Origin: Mesorhizobium sp. NZP2298
Lineage (GTDB): Bacteria; Pseudomonadota; Alphaproteobacteria; Rhizobiales; Rhizobiaceae
Assembly (NCBI RefSeq): GCF_013170825.1
Contig: NZ_CP033365.1
Coordinates: 6,770,001 to 6,834,000 of the forward strand
Length of the DNA: 64,000 nt
Direction of reading: 5' to 3'
Under the pieces are notes generated by a model, which did no database searches, had not been told where the DNA came from, and saw nothing but the letters and a program-made list of their open reading frames with translations. The position numbers and the translations under genes are program-made. This document shows, in pieces, positions 9,306 through 18,115 of the stretch (its first letter is position 1; each line of letters begins with the position of its first letter).

Positions 9306-9494
9306 TCAAAACAGGTCGAGTTGATTTCTGGCGTCATCGAACAGCCCGATATCGAGCGGCTTTTGTGCCGCGCGCGCGGGCGCGTCGGCCAAAAGGGCGA
9401 AGCGGTCGCGCGTGGTGGCTGGACATCGGGAATGAGCGTCTGCTCGCCTTGCGGCGTTGGCTCGGTCCGCAGGGTGTCGGGATCGCGCGCTCAT
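9306..9494 (-). CDS. Small hypothetical protein of the ArdC operon
   Basis: 62 residues from an ATG at 9494 that overlaps the ArdC stop (ATGA), with its stop 13 bp before the DUF2958 start. It is arginine/alanine-rich and ends KPLDIGLFDDARNQLDLF. I recognise no domain. The tight spacing on both sides and the clean acidic/hydrophobic C-terminus suggest a genuine translationally coupled gene rather than a gap. Confidence 0.45.
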   Translation of the reverse strand: MSARSRHPADRANAARRADAHSRCPATTRDRFALLADAPARAAQKPLDIGLFDDARNQLDLF

Positions 9495-10453
9495 GCCGCG
9501 ATCTCGTCTTGTTGCGCGCCTTGGGCCTCGGCGTTGAAGCCCAGAAGAAAATCGGCGGCCTTGGAGGCAAGGCTGGCGGCGCGGAAGATGGCGCGATTGT
9601 CCTCGCGCAGCACCTTCAGCCATGTGCCGATATAGTCGGCATGGCGCACGGTCGGCTCGATGCCGAGCGTCGAGCAGACAAAGGCTGCGGTGATTTCGGC
9701 AACCAGTTCCTCGCGCGCATAGGTCCCGGAACCAAAGGTGCCGGAGAGGTCGCGCGCCAGCCGCGCCGGGTGGCCCGTCCAGTGGCCAAGCTCGTGGAAG
9801 CAGGTGCGGTAATAGTCGATCTGCTGAAAGAATGCCGGCTGCGGCGGCACCTGAATGGTGTCACTGGCCGGCATGTAGAAAGCTCGGTCGCCGCCGATGC
9901 GGAAATCCGCGCCGCTTCCTCGAATAAGCCCTTCGGCCTGCGGGATGATCTCGCGTTCGGGCAGCGGCTCGGCCTTGCCGTAAAGGTGCTCGGGCAGGCC
10001 GTCGCACTGCGCGACGTTGAAGACGGTGAAGCGCTTCAAATACGGCACCGCCTGCGGCTCGTCGCCGTCCGTCCTGGCGCGCTCCATCTCGTTTCTGGGG
10101 ACAAAGCGGTCGGCATGCACGATTGTGGTGCCGCGCTCGCCCTTCCTGACAATGCCGCCAAGGGCAAGCGCCTGCCGGAAGGTCAGCCAGTTCTGGCCGC
10201 GATAGCTGTGCTCGATGACGGCGCCCCACAGGATGAGGATGTTGATGCCGGAATAGCGGCGCCCGGTGGCCGCGTTGCTGGGCAGGCCGAGGTCGGCCTT
10301 CGCGCTGCCCCATGGCTTGACCCATGGCACGGTGCCGCGCTCCAGTTCGGCAATGATGCGGTCCGTGATTTCCTGATAAAGGCTGGCGCCCGGGCGCCCG
10401 CCCCTGCCCGCGCCAGCCTCTCGGCTGGCGGAACGCTGGTGTTTTGCACGCAT
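9491..10453 (-). CDS. ardC: ArdC-type antirestriction protein (ssDNA-binding domain plus zincin)
   Basis: 320 residues. The N-terminal ArdC domain (about residues 24-145: LYQEITDRIIAELERGTVPW, GRRYSGINILILW, FRQALALGGIVRKGERGTT) is followed by a metallopeptidase-like domain with HELGHWTGH (H220, E221, H224). ArdC proteins bind single-stranded DNA and protect incoming conjugative DNA from restriction. It is the first gene of a four-gene minus-strand operon ending in the ParB-like gene, an arrangement usual for conjugative elements. Confidence 0.9.
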   Translation of the reverse strand: MRAKHQRSASREAGAGRGGRPGASLYQEITDRIIAELERGTVPWVKPWGSAKADLGLPSNAATGRRYSGINILILWGAVIEHSYRGQNWLTFRQALALGGIVRKGERGTTIVHADRFVPRNEMERARTDGDEPQAVPYLKRFTVFNVAQCDGLPEHLYGKAEPLPEREIIPQAEGLIRGSGADFRIGGDRAFYMPASDTIQVPPQPAFFQQIDYYRTCFHELGHWTGHPARLARDLSGTFGSGTYAREELVAEITAAFVCSTLGIEPTVRHADYIGTWLKVLREDNRAIFRAASLASKAADFLLGFNAEAQGAQQDEIAA

Positions 10454-10877
10454 CGTCTGGTCCTCCGCTCTTCAATCCCGCGCCTTTCCCCGGAAGCGGG
10501 GTGGGCGGCGAGACGCGACCGGAAAGGCCCGCCGTCGGAGGCGGACCGCATCCGAAGGACCGGAACGAAGAGGAGGACCCAAAGCGAAGCGAAGGGTTGC
10601 GGGATGCCGCGGCGGGCCTAGAAGGGAGTGCCGCCCACCCCGCGCCGCCGGGAACGGCCAACGAACAAACCGCGCCGGCCGACAGGGCGGCGACCGTCAG
10701 CAGCCGACAGGCTGCCCGCGCCAGGGGGCGAAGCCGGATGGCCGAGACCGCCTGAGCCTGGCGAAGAAAAAGCGGGCTCGGTTCACGAGCACCCGGCACG
10801 CGCCGTCAGGCGCGCGGGCGCATCAGATTTCTGCGCCGTGCGGACATCGGTTTGGCGTTCCGGTCGAACTCGTTCAA
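10454..10877. other. Upstream region of the ardC operon, with dispersed repeat
   Basis: GC-rich non-coding stretch with no convincing gene. Its distal part (10703-10825) is a diverged copy of sequence at 34627-34762, listed separately. The ardC promoter is presumably here. Confidence 0.5.
10703..10825 (+). repeat. Dispersed repeat, copy 1
   Basis: Shares GCCGACAGGCTGCC, a gap, then GGATGGCC..., CTGA.CCT.GCGAAGAA.A, CTCACGAG-like and GTCAGGCGCGCGGGCGC blocks, in the same order, with 34627-34762. By eye about three quarters of bases match. It ends in a GC-rich inverted repeat around GCGCGCC-GTCA-GGCGCGC. Copy 1 lies upstream of ardC, copy 2 beside qseC. Confidence 0.6.
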
Positions 10878-11846
10878 TCAGAACGAGGTCTTGATGCCGA
10901 CCATCACCGTCGCCGCGGCAAAATCGCCGCCGATCCAGTCGTCTTCGCCGCCAGTCTCTGCGCCGGTCGCAATGTCATAGGTGTTGTAGTCGCCGCGAGC
11001 GGTGAACACCTTTTCGTAGGAACCGGAGACGAAGAAGCTGGTCCGCTCGTTGTACTGGTAGCCGACGCTGCCGCCGACCATCAGAACCGGCGCCGATTCG
11101 AAATCATCCTCGAAGCGCAGGTCACGCATCCAGTGATGATCGGTAGCGCCGGCCGAGAAGGTCGTGCCGCCCTTCAGCGCAAAGCCGAAGTTCCAGCGAT
11201 CCTGGACATAGGTCGCATCGATGCCGGCGAAGGCGACCGGCCATTTCTGCTGGTGGCTGATGGCCTTTGCGTCTCCTGGGAAGTCGCCAACCGAATCCCG
11301 GAAGCCGGCAACGCTGTAGACATAGGAGCCGCCATAGGCAGTCCACTTGACCGAGGTGTACTTGAAACCACCGTTGACGTTGATCAGCAGCTGGTCGCTG
11401 ACCTGGAAATCGTGGCCGAGCGCGACGGTTGCCGAATAGAAGTAATCAAGATCGGTGTCGGAATGGCGCGAACGGTCGCTCCAGTCGTTCCAGCCATCAT
11501 TGGTCGGGAATGGCGGCTGCCAGTCATAGTCTTCCATGTAGCTGTCGCCGCTGAAGGCGATCTGGCCGGAAAGCTTGGCGGTCCAGCCGGCCTCGCTGCG
11601 CGCCGTCATCTCGGCTGAAATGACCGCAGAGGTGCTTTCCCAGATAAGGTGGCTCAGCTTCGAGCCGCTGCCGGGAGCCTGATAGACCAGCTCATTGGCC
11701 TCGATGTCGATGACGCCGACGCCGCCGACGAAAGAGAAATTGGGATTGTAGGGCGCCGGTTCGCTCGCCACCGCGTCGCTGGCCATCGCCGGCCAGGCAG
11801 CGAGCAACGCTGGCGCTCCACCAAAGACTTTCGCGTACAATTTCAT
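10878..11846 (-). CDS. Omptin-family outer-membrane aspartyl protease
   Basis: 322 residues from ATG 11846 (MKLYAKVFGG...), with a signal peptide ending near AWPAMASDA. Omptins are ten-stranded barrel proteases in the outer membrane. The active-site features are visible: MEDYDW with the first Asp pair, WSDRSRHSDTDLDYF, and ATDHHWMRDL carrying the Asp-His pair; it ends VGIKTSF. Length fits (about 310-320). Omptins are known mainly from enterobacterial pathogens but occur in some rhizobia. Single gene with a weak GAGGGTAG site; neighbours unrelated. Confidence 0.85.
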   Translation of the reverse strand: MKLYAKVFGGAPALLAAWPAMASDAVASEPAPYNPNFSFVGGVGVIDIEANELVYQAPGSGSKLSHLIWESTSAVISAEMTARSEAGWTAKLSGQIAFSGDSYMEDYDWQPPFPTNDGWNDWSDRSRHSDTDLDYFYSATVALGHDFQVSDQLLINVNGGFKYTSVKWTAYGGSYVYSVAGFRDSVGDFPGDAKAISHQQKWPVAFAGIDATYVQDRWNFGFALKGGTTFSAGATDHHWMRDLRFEDDFESAPVLMVGGSVGYQYNERTSFFVSGSYEKVFTARGDYNTYDIATGAETGGEDDWIGGDFAAATVMVGIKTSF

Positions 11847-12153
11847 AGGACTACCCTCATAGGAATCATCCGCCATTCGGCGTCTATGCAGCGCCCCTGT
11901 AGGTTGGCAAAATTGCCGCCCTCGGCTCTGTTCCTCAACACTCAAGGAAACGCCGTTAGCGTGACCGATTGACGGCGGTTTTTGCCGATGCGTTCCGGGC
12001 AGCCGGCGTGACGGGAACCCCTGCATTATCCGAGGCACACATTTGCGATGACGATGCTGGTACGATTGCAGCGGCAGGCAGCGACCACGCCGGACCTCAA
12101 TCCGCTGAGATCGTGCAGGTTGCTTTGAGCCAGCCCATAGCAAACTCTCTAGT
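11847..12153. other. Intergenic region upstream of the omptin gene
   Basis: No gene seen. Presumably holds the omptin promoter; I could not identify a specific operator. Confidence 0.4.
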
Positions 12154-12609
12154 CTAGATAATCCGACAGAGCCGAGGGCCGATTTCCTCGAAGCCGTTGC
12201 GCAGATAGAAATCGAGCGTGCGCTTCCATTTTGGTTGCCTGGGCGCTGCAAGCTCAAGTCGCTTCCAACCACGCGCACGGCTTTCCTGCGAGGCGACCTC
12301 AAGCAGATGAGGGGCAATCCCTTTGGAGCGCTTGTCGGGTCGAACATACAGCTCCGAAATATAGCCGAACTTGCCTCCTGCATAGATCGCCGTGCATTCA
12401 TTCAGCACCATGATGCCGACCGGCTCGTCATCTGCACTTGCGATCACTGCGACCACGCCAGCGTCGGCAAGCATTATCTGTGCGCTTTGTCTCACGTCGT
12501 CGGGCGCGGGCGCTTTCCCGCCAGTGAGTTCATCGAGCAGCGCGTGAATAAAACGGACGACTGTCCCTGCGTCCGTTGCGTTGGCGCGGCGCGTAGATAT
12601 GGAAGGCAT
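12154..12609 (-). CDS. GNAT-family N-acetyltransferase
   Basis: 151 residues. Fold elements in order: RRANATDAGTVVRFIHALLDEL, VIASADDEPVGIMVL, GYISELYVRPDKRSKGIAPHLLEVA (acetyl-CoA pyrophosphate loop) and LDFYLRNGFEEIG. The substrate cannot be told. Monocistronic as far as visible, upstream of the omptin gene in the same direction. Confidence 0.8.
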   Translation of the reverse strand: MPSISTRRANATDAGTVVRFIHALLDELTGGKAPAPDDVRQSAQIMLADAGVVAVIASADDEPVGIMVLNECTAIYAGGKFGYISELYVRPDKRSKGIAPHLLEVASQESRARGWKRLELAAPRQPKWKRTLDFYLRNGFEEIGPRLCRII

Positions 12610-12985
12610 ATTTTCTCCTGCTAGTGGTCAAAATCCCTCAAGCTGCTACCCGCGCAGATCCGACTCACTCTTTTAAGTAACTCGGACGAGTGAACAGCAT
12701 TTTTCATCAAAAATATGATAAAAAATTGCAAAATAAATATTACAAGCAACAGGATACCGATGACTTGAGGTGAATTGCGGAGATAGGGGGCCTGCAAATC
12801 AACCTGGTTACTTCGGACCGCACGGTGAAGCTGCCTTGCCGAGGTAGGATGAAGCTGCAAGTCTAAACGGGCCTGAGACAAAAGATACAGCCTGAGATGC
12901 CCGTGCGGCCAGAACGCTAGGACAATGCAGTCGAGCAAAGAGGACATCCGTGACGGGCGGCGAGAGCGCTCGACGGTTGCCACAC
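12610..12985. other. AT-rich intergenic region
   Basis: Between the threonine aldolase stop and the GNAT start; part (about 12680-12760) is markedly AT-rich, unlike its surroundings. No gene or known site recognised; probably promoter DNA for the GNAT. Confidence 0.4.
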
Positions 12986-14098
12986 TCATTCGGCGCCAGC
13001 CGGAACACGAGCCGAGCCGACCGGTGCGCAGAGGCTGGTTGCCGCGCCGATCAAGTCGGACACGTCGGCCTCGGTCGTCGCGAAAGAGGTGACGAACCTC
13101 ACGATCCCGGGCTCCCAGCGATCATGGTAGAAGCGGAATCCCATGTCGAGCAGCCCCCGGATCAGGGACGTGGGAAGTCGGCAGAACAATATATTGGCCT
13201 CGGGACGCTGCTGGATTTTCACGCCTGGCAGGGCCAACCCCTGCGCGAGCGCCGATGCCATCGCATTGGCATGGGTCGCGTTGCGAAGCCAGACACCGTC
13301 CCTCAGATAACCGTCCATTTGCGCCGCCATGAAGCGCATCTTGGAACTCAACTGGCCGGCCCGCTTGCGGCGAAAGGCGATCGTGCTCGCGAGATCTCCG
13401 CGGAACGAGACGACCGCATCGACCCCAAACGTTCCATTCTTCGTGGCGCCAAACGACACAAGGTCGACGCCGGCCTTCCACGTCATCTCGGCCGGCGAGC
13501 AGCGCAGAGTGACGAGGGCGTTGGCGAAGCGAGCACCGTCCATGTGGAGCGGCAGGTTCGCTAACCGGCAGATATGGCTGATGGCCTTGATCTCGTCGAG
13601 CGCGTAGACCGATCCCATCTCGGTCGCCTGCGTGATGCTGACGCTGGAGGGCTGGACCGAGTGGATATCGCCCACCATGCGCGTTGCATTGGCCGCCAAG
13701 GCGTCGATGTCGATTTTGCCAGCTTCGCCTGGAAGCTGCACCAACTTCGCACCGGCTGTGTAGAACTCCGGCGCGCCGCACTCGTCGCGGTTGATGTGTG
13801 CGTCGGCGTGCGAGAGGATGCTGCCCCATGGCGGCGTCATCGCCGCGAGCGCCAGCGCGTTTGCCGCCGACCCCGTCGAAACGAGGAACACGTCGACCGC
13901 ATGCTCGAACACCTCGGCGAGCTGGTGCTCGACGGTATGCGTCAGCTCATCGTTGCCGTAGGGAAGCGCCTGACCTGACGCGCATGCGGTGATGGCTGCG
14001 ATCACCTCGGGGGAGACGCCGGCGATGTTGTCGCTGGTGAAGTCGCGGGGGCGGGTCTGCTTGCTTTCGTTCATGGTCTTGACGCTCTTTTCATCCAT
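12986..14098 (-). CDS. Low-specificity L-threonine aldolase (PLP-dependent)
   Basis: Cleaves L-threonine/allo-threonine to glycine and acetaldehyde. 370 residues from ATG 14098 (a second ATG at 14074, MNESKQ, is also possible). PLP-site features: FLVSTGSAANALAL, LHMDGARFANAL with the cofactor Asp near 187, and SFGATKNGTFGVDAV with the Schiff-base Lys near 220. Beta-eliminating lyase family. An AraC-type regulator starts further upstream on the same strand and may control it. Confidence 0.87.
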   Translation of the reverse strand: MDEKSVKTMNESKQTRPRDFTSDNIAGVSPEVIAAITACASGQALPYGNDELTHTVEHQLAEVFEHAVDVFLVSTGSAANALALAAMTPPWGSILSHADAHINRDECGAPEFYTAGAKLVQLPGEAGKIDIDALAANATRMVGDIHSVQPSSVSITQATEMGSVYALDEIKAISHICRLANLPLHMDGARFANALVTLRCSPAEMTWKAGVDLVSFGATKNGTFGVDAVVSFRGDLASTIAFRRKRAGQLSSKMRFMAAQMDGYLRDGVWLRNATHANAMASALAQGLALPGVKIQQRPEANILFCRLPTSLIRGLLDMGFRFYHDRWEPGIVRFVTSFATTEADVSDLIGAATSLCAPVGSARVPAGAE

Positions 14099-14145
14099 TG
14101 AGCGTCCAAGCTAGACGGTTCGCCGCGCGCTTTATTGAACGATAT

Positions 14146-14937
14146 TCAAACCGAGAGGTAACGCGCCGGCGTCACTCCCAGCACGGCCTTGAAGTGCCGG
14201 GTCAGGTGGCTCTGGTCCGCGAACCCGACCGCGACGGCGACCTCGGCGACCTGCTGACCTCGCCTCAGCAGCCGTCGCGCCTCGTCGATGCGGACCTGGA
14301 TCAGGTAGCGGGTGGGGGGCAACCCGAAATGCGCCTTGAAGCCATCGATCAGCGTCGCCTTGGAGCATCCGGCGAGGGCGGCCAGGGCGGCGAGCTGCAG
14401 GACTTCGTCAAAGTGGGCATGGATGAAGTCACGCACGTCGCGGAACCTCGGCGGCACGAATTTTCGCTCTGCAACGCGCGACCTGCCAACCTGTGCGAAG
14501 ACGTGGGGCAGGAAACGGATCAGATGCTCCTCGATCTCCAGTGCCGAGCTATGCTCATGTTCAAGCAGGCGCCATAGCGCGCCGAGGCCGTGCGCAACGA
14601 CCGCATTCTCCTGGAACGGGCTCTTGAAGTCGATCGTTCCGGGTTCGTGTTGGCCGCTGTCCTCAAGGACTTGCCGGACAAGGCCTTCGGGCATGTAGAA
14701 GATCTTCTGGCTCCAGCCAAGATCGTCACCAGCACCCCCGAAGTGCGGTTCGCCGGGCGCGAAGGTCGCGACGGCGCCGCTACCGGCGTGCCAAACCTCA
14801 CCTCGGCACCAGACATCATGGACGCCTCGCTCGATCAGCCCGATTAGATACTCGTTGTGCGCATGCTTGGAGAAATCCTGCCGGTGATAGTCCGCCGCCA
14901 GGTAATCGAGCCCGCCAAGGACATCGGAGTGCTTCAT
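14146..14937 (-). CDS. AraC-family regulator with cupin sensor domain
   Basis: 263 residues from ATG 14937 (a GTG at 15021 would add 28 residues; neither has a strong ribosome-binding site). N-terminal AraC-type cupin (KHAHNEYLIGLIERGVHDVW, FAPGEPHFGGAG), then the double helix-turn-helix: LAALAGCSKATLIDGFKAHF and VAVAVGFADQSHLTRHFKAV, ending GVTPARYLSV. It ends 47 bp before the threonine aldolase start, so it probably regulates, and is cotranscribed with, that gene. Confidence 0.85.
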   Translation of the reverse strand: MKHSDVLGGLDYLAADYHRQDFSKHAHNEYLIGLIERGVHDVWCRGEVWHAGSGAVATFAPGEPHFGGAGDDLGWSQKIFYMPEGLVRQVLEDSGQHEPGTIDFKSPFQENAVVAHGLGALWRLLEHEHSSALEIEEHLIRFLPHVFAQVGRSRVAERKFVPPRFRDVRDFIHAHFDEVLQLAALAALAGCSKATLIDGFKAHFGLPPTRYLIQVRIDEARRLLRRGQQVAEVAVAVGFADQSHLTRHFKAVLGVTPARYLSV

Positions 14938-15195
14938 CACCGCACGATTGCGCGGCGGCCGGCCCGGGGGTTCAGAACGGCCACGCGCCTTTTCGTCGCA
15001 TTCTACGGTGGTATCGGCCACTTGATGATCAATCCAGGTGGGTCGTCACAACGATATCGTGCTCTCGTAGCGAATTTCAAACCGAAGCAGGATTAATTGC
15101 CGCCCGAAGAGGGGCCTGCTGCAGGGCGGGCAGCGGATTGGCGGGATTAATCGTGTTTCAAGCTTGGGAAGTGGACCCGAGCGACGCGTGGCCGG

Positions 15196-15419
15196 ATGGC
15201 CGATATCGAGAAGAAGACCAAGCGCTATCCTCTCCGATCTGACGGATGAGGAATGGTCGCGGATACAACCGTTCCTGCCGGGCGCGGCCAAGACCGGGCG
15301 GCGCGTGGTGACGGACCTGCGCGAGGTCTTGAACGCGTTCCGCTACATGGCCCGATCGGATGGCGGCTGGCGCATGCTGCCAAAGGATTTCCCGCCCATA
15401 TCGGTCGCGGTCGAGACGC
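15196..15419 (+). pseudogene. IS5-family transposase N-terminal fragment
   Basis: MADIEKKTKRYP, then after a frame change SDLTDEEWSRIQPFLPGA, VTDLREVLNAFRYMARSDG and WRMLPKDFPP: the DUF4096 N-terminus of IS5-family transposases. Similarity ends abruptly after the WRMLPKDFPP motif. No ends seen. Confidence 0.75.
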
Positions 15420-15479
15420 CTTACGGACACGCCCACGGACTGCGCCAACTGGCTGGAACGTTCCCCGGCCTGACGGCGA

Positions 15480-15620
15480 AGCAGCAGGCGACGATCAAGG
15501 CGCTAAACGCAGAATACGCCAAAACTCGAAGCCGAGTACGAGCGTGTCAACGAACTGCCGGCCGATGTTGACGAACGGCTACCAGGGGCGGCTACGGCTG
15601 CACTCATTGTCGGATCTTCG
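15480..15620 (+). pseudogene. Possible ParB-like coiled-coil fragment
   Basis: Two overlapping frames give KALNAEYAKT and LEAEYERVNELPADVDERL, resembling the coiled segment of large rhizobial ParB-like proteins (AEYE...ELPEEVDRRL). Frameshifted and truncated; low-confidence reading. Confidence 0.3.
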
Positions 15621-15702
15621 ACGAAGTCGGACATGAGACACAGCGCTATCGAAGTGACCGCATTGTTCTGCAACGATTTTCTCATTTGGCACGACACATG
15701 CG
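15608..15702 (+). promoter_or_regulatory. Sigma-54-like promoter with near NifA site upstream of ompW-like gene
   Basis: TGGCACG-ACAC-ATGCG at 15687-15702 fits the -24/-12 pattern (TGGCACG-N4-TTGC) with one change at the -12 element. About 65 bp upstream TGT-N10-ACG (15608-15623) is one base off the NifA activator site TGT-N10-ACA. The spacing to the ATG at 15802 (about 100 bp) is suitable. Confidence 0.5.
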
Positions 15703-15801
15703 GGGGCTCTCCCGCATGAGCGCTCCGTCAATCTCGATTGATGCGAGCAGGATTCAATCAAGGCGCAGTGCGTCGCTTCTGAAGATCAAGGAGAGAAAAG
15801 T

Positions 15802-16494
15802 ATGGCGAGAGCGCGAATTGGCGTGGCGCGGGCAATGACAGCGGCTGTCGTCCTCATCGCTGCGGGACAGGCCGGCGCGGCAGATGTTGGGCAAGCCGCG
15901 AGCGTCCCGCAGGCAGAAGCCTGCGTCGCGGAAGCGCCAAGCCCCTGGCAGATCCGCCTGCGTGCGTTGGGGGTGATCACCGAGGATTCGGGCTATGTCA
16001 ATGCGGTGCCCGGCTCCGGTCTTTCGTATTCGAACACCGTGACGCCGGAACTCGATATCTCATATTTCTTCACGGACAACATCGCCGCCGAACTCATACT
16101 CGGCACCACCTATGCCAACATCGACGGCCAAGGTGCGATCGGCGGGCTTGGCAAGGTCGGCAAGGTTTGGCTGCTGCCGCCAACGGTGACATTGCAGTAT
16201 CATTTTACCGATTTCGACACCTTCAAACCCTATCTCGGCGCCGGCGTGAACTATACGATCTTCTATCATCAGCAAGCCGGCAGCGCCGATGATCTCAAGG
16301 TCAAGAACACATTCGGCGCCGCGCTGCAGGTCGGATTCGACTACATGGTGGACGAGCACTGGGGCGTCAACTTCGACGTGAAGAAGCTTTTCCTCAAGCC
16401 CGACTTCGACGTCACTGTCGCCGGCGCCAAGCTCACGGGCAAGGCCAAGCTCGATCCCTGGTTGATAGGCGCAGGTCTCACCTACCGCTTCTGA
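15802..16494 (+). CDS. OmpW-family outer-membrane protein
   Basis: 230 residues, with a signal peptide cleaved near AGQAGAADV. OmpW hallmarks: WQIRLRALGVITEDSG at the first strand, PELDISYFFTDNIAAELIL, LLPPTVTLQYHF, FKPYLGAGVNYTIFY, and the terminal WLIGAGLTYRF with C-terminal Phe. Eight-stranded barrels of this family move small hydrophobic compounds across the outer membrane. Start ATG 15802 follows AAGGAGAG. The sigma-54-like promoter upstream suggests symbiotic or low-oxygen expression. A P450 gene begins 97 bp downstream on the same strand. Confidence 0.87.
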   Translation: MARARIGVARAMTAAVVLIAAGQAGAADVGQAASVPQAEACVAEAPSPWQIRLRALGVITEDSGYVNAVPGSGLSYSNTVTPELDISYFFTDNIAAELILGTTYANIDGQGAIGGLGKVGKVWLLPPTVTLQYHFTDFDTFKPYLGAGVNYTIFYHQQAGSADDLKVKNTFGAALQVGFDYMVDEHWGVNFDVKKLFLKPDFDVTVAGAKLTGKAKLDPWLIGAGLTYRF

Positions 16495-16590
16495 GGACGA
16501 ACCACACAAAAGGGGCGCTTTTCGAAGTCCGCGCGCGGATCATCCGTGCCGAGAAGTGGACCCGCAATGGTTCTTAAAGGAGTTGTTGGC

Positions 16591-17823
16591 ATGCGCGTAG
16601 AAAACGATCATTGCGACGTGATCGGTGTGCCGGCCGCTCCCACGCAACTTGATCGTCTTTCTTCTGCGATTCTGCAGCAGGGGGGGATGGCGCGAGTGTC
16701 GCTGCCAGGCGGTGTGGTGGCCTGGGCGGCAGGCCGTCACCAGACGCTCAGGCAGATGCTTTCCGACCAGCGTTTCAACAAGGACTGGCGACAGTGGCGG
16801 GCGGTGCAGGACGGCGAGATTCCCGAGGATCATCCGCTGATCGGGATATGCAAAGTGGACAACATGACCACGGCGCACGGCGCCGATCACCGTCGCTTGC
16901 GCGGCCTGCTGTCCAGCAGCTTCGCGCCTAGTCGTATCGCCTTGCTGGCGCCACGGATCGAACAATGCGTCGATCGACTCCTGGCCGAGATGGCGCAGCG
17001 CGGCGGCAGTGCCGATCTGATGTGCGAGTTCGCCGTTCCGCTGCCCACCAACGTGATTGCCGAACTGTTCGGTTTGCCGGACGAACAGCGTGAAGAGATC
17101 GTCGCGCTCACCTACAGCCTGGCCAACACCTCCGCCACAGCCGAAGAGGTGCGACAGACGCGGCAGCGCATCCCGGAGTTCTTCCGTCGCCTGATCGCGC
17201 TCAAGCGGGGCCAGCTCGGCGATGATCTGGCTTCGGCCCTGATCGTCGCCCGTGACAAAGGCGAGCTCGTTTCCGACACCGAGCTCATCGACATGCTGTT
17301 CATGGTGCTCTCTGCGGGCTTCGTGACCACCGCCGGCGTCATCGGCAATGGCGTGCTGGCATTGCTGACGCATCCGCAGCAACTGCACCTGGTGCGCAGC
17401 GGCCAAGTTCCTTGGTCACAGGCGATCGACGAGATCCTGCGCTGGGGCAGCTCAGCGGCCAATCTGCCGTTCCGCTATGCCACCCAGGACGTGGAGATCG
17501 ACGGATGCATGGTCCGCCGCGGCGATGCCGTCCTGATGGCGTTCCATGCGGCGAACCGGGACGAAAAGGCCTTCGGTCCCGGCGCCGACAGGTTCGATGT
17601 CACCCGGCGGCACAACCCGCACCTGTCATTCGGCGAGGGGCCGCATTCCTGCCTGGGCGCTGCGCTGGCGCGCCTGGAATTGCGCTGCGCCTTCCCCGCG
17701 CTGTTCGGGCGGCTGGAGGATCTGGCCCTGACCATCGCTGCGGAGGACGTCGTCTACATGCCGTCTTACGTCATTCGCTGCCCGCAGCGCCTGCCGGTCA
17801 GCTTCCGCCCTTCCGTCGCTTAG
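16591..17823 (+). CDS. Cytochrome P450, CYP115-like (probable gibberellin 3-oxidase)
   Basis: 410 residues from ATG 16591, which has AAAGGAG upstream (earlier in-frame starts lack one). P450 signatures: I-helix LSAGFVTTAGVI, ExxR in DEILRWG, and the heme loop LSFGEGPHSCLG with the Cys ligand. A truncated CYP112-like gene follows immediately. In the bacterial gibberellin operon cyp115 precedes cyp112, so I assign this one to CYP115, the enzyme converting GA9 to bioactive GA4. The assignment rests on context plus overall look, not on an alignment. The rest of the operon is absent from the window. Confidence 0.7.
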   Translation: MRVENDHCDVIGVPAAPTQLDRLSSAILQQGGMARVSLPGGVVAWAAGRHQTLRQMLSDQRFNKDWRQWRAVQDGEIPEDHPLIGICKVDNMTTAHGADHRRLRGLLSSSFAPSRIALLAPRIEQCVDRLLAEMAQRGGSADLMCEFAVPLPTNVIAELFGLPDEQREEIVALTYSLANTSATAEEVRQTRQRIPEFFRRLIALKRGQLGDDLASALIVARDKGELVSDTELIDMLFMVLSAGFVTTAGVIGNGVLALLTHPQQLHLVRSGQVPWSQAIDEILRWGSSAANLPFRYATQDVEIDGCMVRRGDAVLMAFHAANRDEKAFGPGADRFDVTRRHNPHLSFGEGPHSCLGAALARLELRCAFPALFGRLEDLALTIAAEDVVYMPSYVIRCPQRLPVSFRPSVA

Positions 17824-17850
17824 AGAAGTGCGGCATTCACCCCGGATTCG

Positions 17851-18115
17851 GTGATTCTCGGTTCGCCGGGGTGGCTGGTCTCGCACGAGGGGGGCGAGCA
17901 TGCCCGGTTACGCACGATCGTGGCGCCGGCCTTCAGCAATCGCAGGGTGAAGCTGCTCGCGCAGCAGGTCGAGGCGATCGCCGCGCAGTTGTTCGAGACG
18001 CTGGCGGCCCAGCCCCAGTTCCGCCGACCTGAGGCGCCACCTCTCCTTTCCGCTTCCGGACATGGTTATCAGCGTGCTGGAATGCGCAAGCACGCTGAGC
18101 GAAGCCGAGCGGGGA
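17851..18115 (+). pseudogene. Truncated CYP112-like P450 fragment
   Basis: ILGSPGWLVSHEGGEHARLR, IVAPAFSNRRVKLLAQQVEA and, after a frame change, ADLRRHLSFPLPDMVISVLE form the N-terminal third of a P450, with the HARLRTIV C-helix motif. No I-helix or heme loop follows. Most likely the start of cyp112 left when the remaining gibberellin operon was deleted. Confidence 0.65.

Noticed and set aside
8645..10621. 658-codon open frame on +
   Set aside because: Antisense to ParB-like, DUF2958 and ArdC genes, which have clear family motifs; an artefact of high GC.
15720..15765. TTGAT...ATCAA pair upstream of ompW as an FNR/FixK box
   Set aside because: The half sites are too far apart for the TTGAT-N4-ATCAA consensus.
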